Origin: Micromonospora cremea
Lineage (GTDB): Bacteria; Actinomycetota; Actinomycetes; Mycobacteriales; Micromonosporaceae
Length of the DNA stretch: 64,000 nt
Assembly: GCF_900143515.1 (NCBI RefSeq)
Contig: NZ_FSQT01000001.1
Span: 1,550,001-1,614,000 of the forward strand
Direction of reading: 5' to 3'
Shown here piece by piece: positions 1 to 6,821 of this stretch. Within the stretch, counting starts at the first letter, position 1; each line of letters opens with the position of its first letter. Position numbers and translations under genes: made by a program. The notes beneath the pieces are model-generated. The model ran no database searches. It was not told the origin of the DNA and saw nothing but the letters and a program-made list of their open reading frames with translations.

Positions 1-1
1 T

Positions 2-450
2 GCGTCATTGGTGCAGCTGCGCCTGGCCAACGCCGAGGCGCACCTTGCTCTCGACGCTGCCACCTACCGCGTGCCACCGCGTGACGCGGTGGTGTGCCAT
101 TTCGCGGCCATGCTTGCCGACGGGGCCGGGCGGGATGGTGTCCTTGTCGCTGAGGCTCATGGCGGCCAGGTGGTCGGGATGGTCGAGGTGCTGCGGCATG
201 CCGATCCGCCGGAGCATCAGATCCTGCGTCCTGAACCTTCGGCCCAGGTGCACACGGTGGTGCTTTGCCCGAAGCCAGGGGACTCGGGGTGGGATCAGCG
301 TTGCTGGCGGCGGCGGAACGGTGGGCGACCAGCCGGGGAATCAGGTACCTGTCGGCCGGCATCCACCACCGCAACGTCGATGCGGTGCGCTTCTACAGTC
401 GGCACGGCTACACCGACGCCGGGCTCTCCCTCGGCAAGCGTGTGGATTAG
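2..450 (+). pseudogene. GNAT N-acetyltransferase, 5'-partial and frameshifted
   Basis: The gene is open at the left edge of the window, so its start is missing. Frame 2 gives the N-terminal GNAT strands up to about base 265 (ending QVHTVVL). The protein then continues in frame 1 with the acetyl-CoA loop (ARGLGVGSALL) and the typical C-terminal end (HHRNVDAVRFYSRHGY), stopping with TAG at 448-450. Deleting or adding one base in the TTTG run near 264-267 joins the two halves, so one indel splits a normal acetyltransferase. The acceptor substrate is unknown. It converges on the next GNAT with a 4-base overlap of the ends. It could be a real recent inactivation or a sequencing error. Confidence 0.65.
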
Positions 451-1028
451 CGCCCCAGTTCGCCGAGTCGCAACGTCCGAGGGTCAGTCGCCGACCGGGC
501 GCGGTACTGGTCGCGGGTGATCGCATGAACGGCGACAGGCTGTTCGTGACCCGGTACGACAGTGTCGAATTCGCGCGTGAGTCCCAGCTTCTCCATGACC
601 CGCGCCGACCTGTCGTTATCGACGTGGCGAACGCTGATGATGCGGTCCAGGCCGCGGTCGAGGAAGCCGAACCGCAGGGCCGCCGTGGCCGCCTCTGTCG
701 CGTACCCATGTCCCCAGGACCGTCGGTCGAGCCGCCACCCGATCTCCACGGCCGGCATCACCTCCGGCAGGAAGTCGGGCACCGCGAGCCCGGCCCAACC
801 GACGAACACGCCGGTCTCGCGAACCTCCACGGCGAACAGGCCGTATCCGCGCTCCTGCCAGTTCGCGATCATCTTCTGCAAGCCGTCAGCGCTCTGCCGG
901 CGATCGCGCACGGAGCCGTCCATGATGTAGCGCATCACCTCCGGGTCGGCGTTGATGGCCGCCAGGGAGTCGAGGTCGTCGTTCCGCCAACCGCGCAGGG
1001 TCAACCGGTCGGTCTCCAGGGTGATCAC
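447..1028 (-). CDS. RimJ/RimL-type GNAT N-acetyltransferase
   Basis: 193 aa, the usual length for the Acetyltransf_3 (RimJ/RimL) branch of GNAT enzymes, which move an acetyl group from acetyl-CoA to an amine. The N-terminus (TDRLTLRGWRNDDLDSLA) is the family's typical opening. The acetyl-CoA binding stretch is RRSWGHGYATEAATAA near residues 102-117, followed by the DNDRSARVMEKLGL segment near residues 137-150. The protein is cytoplasmic with no signal peptide. The ATG at 1028 is the first Met and fits the family N-terminus. The real substrate (ribosomal protein, antibiotic or other small amine) cannot be told from sequence. It is a single gene between the broken GNAT and the DNA ligase, which lies upstream on the same strand. 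Confidence 0.85.
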   Translation of the reverse strand: MITLETDRLTLRGWRNDDLDSLAAINADPEVMRYIMDGSVRDRRQSADGLQKMIANWQERGYGLFAVEVRETGVFVGWAGLAVPDFLPEVMPAVEIGWRLDRRSWGHGYATEAATAALRFGFLDRGLDRIISVRHVDNDRSARVMEKLGLTREFDTVVPGHEQPVAVHAITRDQYRARSATDPRTLRLGELGR

Positions 1029-1079
1029 GGGACCATTCTGCGTACCGCACCCGCCCCGCTCAAGGCCGACCTCTCCAGG

Positions 1080-2033
1080 TCAGGGTCGTAGCCGGATCTC
1101 GGCTGGTTCGCGGTCGCTGCGCAGCCCTTTCCACGAGGGGTGGCGCAATCGCTGATCTGGCGTCCAGGACCGGAAGGTGACGTCGCCGACCAGCTCCGGG
1201 TCGACCCAGACGGCGTGCCGGGCGTGTTCCCGCGGCACGGGAGAGCCGAACGGCGGGTCCGGTCGGCGTAGGGGGTCCAGGCGCTGCTGGAGATCGCGCA
1301 GCGCGGTCTGCGTGAAGCCGGTGCCGACGTGCCCGATGTACGTCAACGTGTCGTTCGGGTCGTACATGCCGAGCAGCAGGGAGCCGATCGTGCCCGCCCG
1401 CCTGCCGGCGCCGGGCTTGTAGCCCCCGACGATGACCTCGATGGTGTCGTTGAGAGGCACCTTGACCCACGCCGGCGAGCGGCGACCAGGGTCGTACGAC
1501 GAGTCGAGCTGCTTGGCCACGACTCCTTCGAGGCCGAGGTCGGCGGCCGCGGTGGCCAGGTCCCGGCCGGCGTCGCCGGTCCAGGAGGGCGGCGTGTCGA
1601 CGCTCTCCCCGCTCAGCTCCAACTGCTCCAGGGCGGCGCGCCGGTCGGCGTACGGCAGGGGCGTCAGATCCCGTCCATCGAGGTGCAGAAGATCGAACAC
1701 ATAGAGCCTAACCGGAGTCGTGCTGACCAGTCCGGCGGACGGAGCGCGGACGTGCATCCGGTGCTGGAGTGCCGAGAAGTCGGGCCGGCCCTTGCCGTCG
1801 AGTGCCACGATCTCCCCGTCCAGCACCGCCTGCCGGCCGGTCAACAGCTGGCTGAGTTCGCCCAGTTCGGGATAAGCGCGAGTGATGTCACGATCGTTGC
1901 GGCTGAGCAGCCGTACCCCGTCGGCGACGTAGCCGATCGCGCGTACCCCGTCCCACTTGAACTCGTACGCCCAGCCGGACCCGGTAGGCAGTGCGCCACT
2001 GGTCGCGAGCATGGGGCGCACGAGGGCCGGCAT
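1080..2033 (-). CDS. ATP-dependent DNA ligase (LigD/LigC-like catalytic domain, stand-alone)
   Basis: 317 aa covering the adenylation and OB-fold domains of ATP-dependent DNA ligases. Motif I is EFKWDGVRA with the nucleophile lysine near residue 26. Motif IV (LEGVVAKQ) and motif V (WVKVP) are present, and the C-terminal OB region ends in RHPSWKGLRSD, typical of LigD/LigC proteins. There is no polymerase or phosphoesterase domain and no Ku gene nearby, so this is a stand-alone ligase like the spare LigC/LigD ligases of actinobacteria, probably active in strand-break or base-excision repair. I chose the ATG at 2033 because GAGGTG sits eight bases upstream; the frame is open further but not conserved. 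Confidence in the family is high; the sub-type is inferred. Confidence 0.9.
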   Translation of the reverse strand: MPALVRPMLATSGALPTGSGWAYEFKWDGVRAIGYVADGVRLLSRNDRDITRAYPELGELSQLLTGRQAVLDGEIVALDGKGRPDFSALQHRMHVRAPSAGLVSTTPVRLYVFDLLHLDGRDLTPLPYADRRAALEQLELSGESVDTPPSWTGDAGRDLATAAADLGLEGVVAKQLDSSYDPGRRSPAWVKVPLNDTIEVIVGGYKPGAGRRAGTIGSLLLGMYDPNDTLTYIGHVGTGFTQTALRDLQQRLDPLRRPDPPFGSPVPREHARHAVWVDPELVGDVTFRSWTPDQRLRHPSWKGLRSDREPAEIRLRP

Positions 2034-2134
2034 CCTGGACACACCTCGATCATGACCAACCTGACGGGCGGAGAGGGGAGCTTCGGCCATTCCGGCCCGG
2101 CGGCTGGAATGGCGCCGACGGGGTGGAACGGCCG

Positions 2135-2743
2135 CTAGTCGCCGGCGGTTCTGGCCGTCGCCGGGGGAGCGACTTCGGCGAGTGCGGTCCGGATGGTCTG
2201 CAGCAGTTGGCCGCCCGGGTGGTCGATCCAGTGCTGGACGGCGACGCGCAGGATGGCCAGGAAGGTCGCGGCCAGGAGGCGGGAGCGCAGCGCCACGTCG
2301 GCGCCGGTGAGCCGGTGTGCGAGGTCGCCGGCCAGCTCGCGCTCGATCGCGGTGTACGCCGCGACCTGGTGCGCGGCCAGGCCGGGGTGCCCGCGTAGCT
2401 GCCGGCGTTGGGTCAGCCAGGAATGGTCGCCATCGCCGAACGCCTCCTCGGTGAAGCGTTCGGCTGCCCGGCTCAGTGCCGTCCACGGCGGCTCGTTGGC
2501 GGGCCGCTCGCGGATCAGCTGCAGCAGCCTGCGCAGCCGCGTGGTGTCGCCGTGGAAGAGCGCCTCTTCCTTGTTCGAGAAGTAGTTGGAGAACGTCCGC
2601 CGGGAGACGTTCGCGGCGTCGGCGATCGCCTCGACGGTCACGGCGTCGAGCCCCTGGTCGGCGGCGAGGCGTAGGGCCGCCTCGTGCAGGGCGAGGCGGG
2701 TGGCCGCCTTCTTGCGCTCCCGTAGCCCGGTGGTCTCGTCCAT
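2135..2743 (-). CDS. TetR/AcrR family transcriptional regulator
   Basis: 202 aa. The helix-turn-helix lies in the first third (AADQGLDAVTVEAIADAANV then SRRTFSNYFSNKEEALF), the classic TetR signature. The rest is an all-helical ligand-binding and dimer domain. It is divergent from the MarR-MFS operon with a gap of 76 bases, so it may help control that efflux pump, but the gap carries only one obvious operator. The ATG at 2743 fits the usual position about ten residues before the first helix. The frame is open upstream, but those residues overlap the MarR gene and look like a shadow. The ligand is unknown. Confidence 0.9.
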   Translation of the reverse strand: MDETTGLRERKKAATRLALHEAALRLAADQGLDAVTVEAIADAANVSRRTFSNYFSNKEEALFHGDTTRLRRLLQLIRERPANEPPWTALSRAAERFTEEAFGDGDHSWLTQRRQLRGHPGLAAHQVAAYTAIERELAGDLAHRLTGADVALRSRLLAATFLAILRVAVQHWIDHPGGQLLQTIRTALAEVAPPATARTAGD

Positions 2744-2782
2744 CGCTTTCAGGGTACGTGGGGTGACGCGCTTCTCAATGCG

Positions 2783-2807
2783 CAAACTTGCCGAGTGCGC
2801 AAGATTG
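2783..2807. promoter_or_regulatory. Imperfect inverted repeat, likely MarR/TetR operator
   Basis: The arms CAAACTTGC and GCAAGATTG are separated by seven bases and match at eight of nine positions. The repeat lies between the TetR gene and the MarR start (2820), 13 bases before the MarR ATG. That size and place suit a MarR dimer site that would block transcription of the MarR-MFS operon. Within it TGCGCAA also recurs as a direct repeat. Confidence 0.6.
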
Positions 2808-2819
2808 GTAGATGCTTGC

Positions 2820-3323
2820 ATGCAGCAACCAACCGATTCGGGCGTGGGAGCAGACGTGCACAACAGCGTTCGGGAGCTCGGCCTTCGGCTGTACGACCTG
2901 GTGCGGAGTGTCCGATTGCTGAGGCAGCGCCGGGCTGACGAGCGGCCGGCCGTTCCGCTGGGGCTGGTCGGCATGCTCCTGCAGATCGACCAGCCCTCCA
3001 GCGGTTGCCACGCCCACGAGCTGGCTCAGCGCACCCGGCTCGACCCGTCCACTGTCAGCCGATCCGTCGCCGCGCTCGTCGCGCACAGCCTGGTCGAGCG
3101 GCGGCCTGATCCAGCGGACAAGCGGGCGAGCCTCCTGGCGATCACACCCGCCGGCCGGGCCGCCCTGGCCGGCACCTACAGCTGGTACGGCGAGGTGCTC
3201 GAGCGGGCGCTCGCCGACTGGACTCCCGGCGAGGTGGAGGCGCTGAGCGCCGCGCTCGACCGGTTCACCCGCGACATCGACGTCGCCCTCGGAAACAACG
3301 ACAAGCTGGAGGCCGCGCGATGA
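2820..3323 (+). CDS. MarR family regulator of the adjacent efflux pump
   Basis: 167 aa. The winged-helix core runs from about residue 45 to 115: CHAHELAQRTRLDPSTVSRS is the recognition region and LVERRPDPADKRASLLAIT is the wing with the DxR motif. Its stop overlaps the MFS start by four bases (ATGA), so the two proteins are translationally coupled. This arrangement, MarR followed directly by a drug/proton antiporter, usually means a repressor released by a toxic substrate of the pump. The ATG at 2820 is the start that leaves room for the operator upstream. The ligand is unknown. Confidence 0.9.
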   Translation: MQQPTDSGVGADVHNSVRELGLRLYDLVRSVRLLRQRRADERPAVPLGLVGMLLQIDQPSSGCHAHELAQRTRLDPSTVSRSVAALVAHSLVERRPDPADKRASLLAITPAGRAALAGTYSWYGEVLERALADWTPGEVEALSAALDRFTRDIDVALGNNDKLEAAR

Positions 3324-4963
3324 GCGCACCCACCACCACGACCGGCGCTGAGCCGATGACCCATCGGCGGACGCTCGAGGCGCTCAGCGGCCTGCTGTTG
3401 GTGCTCTTCGTCGCGATGTTGAGCAGCACCGTCGTGTCGACCGCGCTACCGAAGATCATCGGAGCGCTGAACGGCTCGCAGAACCAGTACACCTGGGTGG
3501 TCACCGCGACCCTGCTCACCGCGACCGCGACCACCCCGATCTGGGGCAAGCTGGCCGACCTGTTCAACAAGAAGACCCTCATCCAGGTCGCCATCGTGGT
3601 CTTCCTGCTGGGCTCCGTCGTTGCCGGCTTCTCGCAGAGCGCCGGCCAGCTCATCGCCGCCCGCGCGTTCCAGGGCATCGGGGTCGGCGGTCTGCAGGCC
3701 CTCGTCCAGGTGGCGATCGCCGCCATGATCCCGCCGCGCGAGCGGGGGCGCTACAACGGCTACCTCGGCGGCGTCATGGCGGTCGCGACCGTCGGCGGCC
3801 CACTGCTCGGCGGCCTCATCGTCGACACGTCCTGGCTCGGCTGGCGCTGGTGCTTCTTCGTCGGCGTGCCGGTCGCCGTCGTCGCGTTGATCCTGCTCCA
3901 GGCCACCCTGCACCTGCCGACCCTGCGGCGGGAGAACGTCAAGATTGACTACCTGGGCGCCAGCCTGATCGCCGCCGGCGTCAGCGTACTGCTGATCTGG
4001 ATCTCCTTCGTCGACGGCTCGTTCGCCTGGGCCTCCTGGCAGACCGCGGCCATGGTCGGCGGCGCGCTCCTCCTGCTCGCCCTGGCGGTCTGGGTCGAGT
4101 CGCGGGTGGCCGAGCCGGTCGTCCCGCTCAGCATCGTGCGCCAGCACACCACCGCGCTGGCCATCCTCGGCAGCCTCGCGGTCGGCATGGCCATGTTCGG
4201 CGGTGCCGTCTTCCTCGGCCAGTACTTCCAGATCGGCCGCGGCTACAGCCCGACGGAGGCAGGCCTGCTCACCATTCCGATGATGGCCGGGGTTCTCGGC
4301 TCGTCGATCATCGCCGGCCGGCTGATCACCCGGACCGGGAGGATCAAGCCGTACATCGTCGCCGGTTCGATCATCCTGGTCGCCGGGTTCGCGCTGCTCG
4401 GCACCATCGACCACGAGACGTCGCTCGTCCTGGTCGGCGCCGCCATGTTCATCGTCGGCACCGGCGTCGGCATGACCATGCAGAATCTCGTCCTCGCCGT
4501 CCAGAACACGGTCTCCCTCAAGGACATCGGCGCGGCGAGTTCCAGCGTCGCGTTCTTCCGGTCGCTCGGCGGCACCATCGGCGTCTCGGTGCTCGGCGCC
4601 GTCCTCGCCCACCGGGTCACCGACCAGATCACCCACGACCTCGCCGCCGCCGGGATTCCCGCCTCCGGCAGCGCGGGTGGCAGCAGCAACCTCAACATCA
4701 CCGCACTGCCCGACGGGATCCAGCACATCGTCCGGGCCGCGTACGGCGACGCCACCGGGCACATCTTCCTCATCTCCGCCGCCATCGCGGTGGTCGGCGT
4801 CATCGCCGCGCTCCTGCTCAGGCCGGTCACCCTGCGGACCAGCCTCGACCTGCCGGACAGCGCCACGTCGACGGCCGTCGCCGCCGACGCGATCGACGGC
4901 GCTCCCGCCTTCGACCAGGTGTCCGTCGTGGCCGCACCGAACGGGGCGACCGACCGGCGCTGA
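3320..4963 (+). CDS. MFS drug efflux transporter, DHA2 (EmrB/QacA) type
   Basis: 547 aa, the size of 14-helix DHA2 antiporters that expel drugs in exchange for protons. Typical signs are the first helix ending SSTVVSTALPKIIGAL, motif A (GKLADLFNKKT) in the loop after helix 2, and the motif C-like stretch VATVGGPLLGGLIVD in helix 5. The C-terminal tail of about 45 residues is polar and cytoplasmic. It overlaps the MarR gene by four bases and is followed 18 bases later by a strong hairpin, so the pair forms a closed two-gene operon. The substrate is not predictable. Confidence 0.92.
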   Translation: MSAPTTTTGAEPMTHRRTLEALSGLLLVLFVAMLSSTVVSTALPKIIGALNGSQNQYTWVVTATLLTATATTPIWGKLADLFNKKTLIQVAIVVFLLGSVVAGFSQSAGQLIAARAFQGIGVGGLQALVQVAIAAMIPPRERGRYNGYLGGVMAVATVGGPLLGGLIVDTSWLGWRWCFFVGVPVAVVALILLQATLHLPTLRRENVKIDYLGASLIAAGVSVLLIWISFVDGSFAWASWQTAAMVGGALLLLALAVWVESRVAEPVVPLSIVRQHTTALAILGSLAVGMAMFGGAVFLGQYFQIGRGYSPTEAGLLTIPMMAGVLGSSIIAGRLITRTGRIKPYIVAGSIILVAGFALLGTIDHETSLVLVGAAMFIVGTGVGMTMQNLVLAVQNTVSLKDIGAASSSVAFFRSLGGTIGVSVLGAVLAHRVTDQITHDLAAAGIPASGSAGGSSNLNITALPDGIQHIVRAAYGDATGHIFLISAAIAVVGVIAALLLRPVTLRTSLDLPDSATSTAVAADAIDGAPAFDQVSVVAAPNGATDRR

Positions 4964-4981
4964 CGTCGGGGCGTACCACCC

Positions 4982-5015
4982 GGGGCCGCCGCCGTCTTCG
5001 GACGGCGGCGGCCCC
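4982..5015 (+). terminator. Hairpin terminator after MFS gene
   Basis: A perfect 15-base stem (GGGGCCGCCGCCGTC and its complement) is closed by a TTCG loop, which forms the very stable UUCG tetraloop in RNA. There is no T-run, as is common in actinobacteria. Confidence 0.85.
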
Positions 5016-5213
5016 GATCTGTCCGGCGAGGACCGGCACCGGGAAACGTGACCGAGCCTCAGCGTGTCGTCGACGAGCCGAGCGACCGCGGGTCCAGACC
5101 GGTACGGCCCGAACGTCGCCGGTGTGCCTAGTCCGGACGGGCGTTGGTGTCGGGGACGGCCCTCGGCGGAAAAGCAGGTTCGGTCGACCGGCCGGTCCGG
5201 GCAGGATGGCGGG

Positions 5214-6806
5214 ATGATCCTGGGGAGTCGAGGCAGCGAGGTTCAGACGTCGCGGCCGGCAGTGGGGGAGGCCGGGCAACTGGCGGCTGTGCGGACTGCG
5301 GTTGGTGACGCCGCCGTCGGCCGGTGGGAGGCGTTGAACCATCTGGTCGAGATGCTGCTCGAGGTCGACGCCGGCGGCGAGGAAGTGGGGGCGCGGTCGG
5401 CGCTGGCGTTGGTGGCCGCCGGTCCGAGCCTGGTCGTCCGGCTCGACGCCCACGCGCGGCGGGGACCGTGGTACGGCCCGTACCGTGAGCCCGCGGTGCG
5501 GCGGGTCACCGAGCGCTTCTCGGGCGCGACCGCAGGGCCGGTGGCGATGGCGTTGGCCAGCATGCACGGCGACGGGCGGATCCGGGAACGCGCTGTCGCG
5601 GCGATCCTTGGCCGGCCCTGTCCGGAGCTGATGCCGTTCCTGGTACTGCGCACCGGTGACTGGGTCAAGCCGGTTCGGGAGCGGGCGCGCGCCGGGCTGG
5701 CGCTGCTGCTGTCCGATGATCCGGGCGTCTGGTTGCCGGCGGTGCTGCCGATGGTGCTGCGTCTGGACGCGCGGTTACGCGGTGGCTTCGCGGTCACCCA
5801 GGTGCGGGCGGCGTTGCTCTCCTCGACCCCGCAGGTGTGGCGTGGCCTGCTCGGCTCGGGCAGTCGCAGGGAGCGTCGGCTCGTGTTCGAGACCGGGCTG
5901 GCGCAGGGGTGGCTGCCCTCGCCCGACCTTGTGGCCTACGCCCTGACCGATCGGGATGTGTGGATCAGATCCGGGGCGGCCGAGGCGGCGTGCCGTGAGG
6001 CGGTCTGGACCCGCCGGCCCGACGTCCTACGCCGCCTGGCCCGCTCGACTCGACCTGAGGTGCGGGCGGTCGCGTTGACCGGACTGGTTCGCAGCGGTCA
6101 CGACGGCGAGGTCGCCGCGCACCTGGACGACGACGCGCCCCTGGTCCGAGCGGTGGCCCGGGACGCGGCCCGTCGACTCGGCATCGACGCGCGGGAGCAC
6201 TACCGCAACGCGGTCGACATCGGCGACCCGGCCCTGGGCGCGATCGCCGGACTCGCCGAGGCCGGCTCTGCCGCGGACGCCCCACTGCTGCGGCCGTTGC
6301 TGACCCATCAGCAGGCCAGGGTCCGCGCTCAGGCAGTCCGGAGTGTGCGCCTGCTGGACGCGGTCGTCGCGGCAGAGTTCGCCGCGCTGGTACGGGATCC
6401 TTCGCCGGCGGTGGTCCGGGAGGTGACCGCGGCGCTGCGGCCGCTGGCCAATGCTCTGCCGCCCGGTCTGCCGTGGGACCTGCTGGCCGACGCTCGGGTG
6501 GAGTTGCGTCGGGCCGGTTACCGGCTCCTGCGCGGCCGTGACGTCGCCGTCGTGTTGCGCGCGGCCTTGCTCGTCGCCCTTGACGTGGACCGGCGCCTGG
6601 CCCAACGAGGTAAGGCCGACGTGACCCGCCTGACTCGGGATGCCGTACGAACCACGTGGCGCCGCACTCCTCGTCCGGAGTTGCGGATCACCCGGACCGA
6701 GCACGCTGACCTCAGCGCGTTGGCCGCCCGAGCGGCGTCGACGCTCGGGGCGGAGACCAGCCAGCAACTCGCCGGCTGGCTGGCGAGTGCCCGACCCGGC
6801 GTCTGA
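5214..6806 (+). CDS. HEAT-repeat protein, function unknown
   Basis: 530 aa from the ATG at 5214; the frame is open 50 codons further upstream but that part lacks repeats. The protein is almost wholly helical with HEAT-like units, for example RPDVLRRLARSTRPEVRAVA, then HLDDDAPLVRAVARDAARRL and FAALVRDPSPAVVREVTAAL. Such solenoids bind other proteins or nucleic acids; no catalytic domain is visible. There is no signal peptide and no membrane segment. It converges on the uncharacterised three-gene operon with 15 bases between the stops and has no operon partner of its own. The function cannot be assigned. Confidence 0.75.
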   Translation: MILGSRGSEVQTSRPAVGEAGQLAAVRTAVGDAAVGRWEALNHLVEMLLEVDAGGEEVGARSALALVAAGPSLVVRLDAHARRGPWYGPYREPAVRRVTERFSGATAGPVAMALASMHGDGRIRERAVAAILGRPCPELMPFLVLRTGDWVKPVRERARAGLALLLSDDPGVWLPAVLPMVLRLDARLRGGFAVTQVRAALLSSTPQVWRGLLGSGSRRERRLVFETGLAQGWLPSPDLVAYALTDRDVWIRSGAAEAACREAVWTRRPDVLRRLARSTRPEVRAVALTGLVRSGHDGEVAAHLDDDAPLVRAVARDAARRLGIDAREHYRNAVDIGDPALGAIAGLAEAGSAADAPLLRPLLTHQQARVRAQAVRSVRLLDAVVAAEFAALVRDPSPAVVREVTAALRPLANALPPGLPWDLLADARVELRRAGYRLLRGRDVAVVLRAALLVALDVDRRLAQRGKADVTRLTRDAVRTTWRRTPRPELRITRTEHADLSALAARAASTLGAETSQQLAGWLASARPGV

Positions 6807-6821
6807 GCGCCTCGCCTGGCT

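Noticed and set aside
3446..4762. Long open frame opposite the MFS gene (438 codons)
   Set aside because: Shadow frame of a GC-rich gene: composition is Asp/Gly/Ala/Arg noise with no family resemblance, while the plus strand is a clear MFS transporter.
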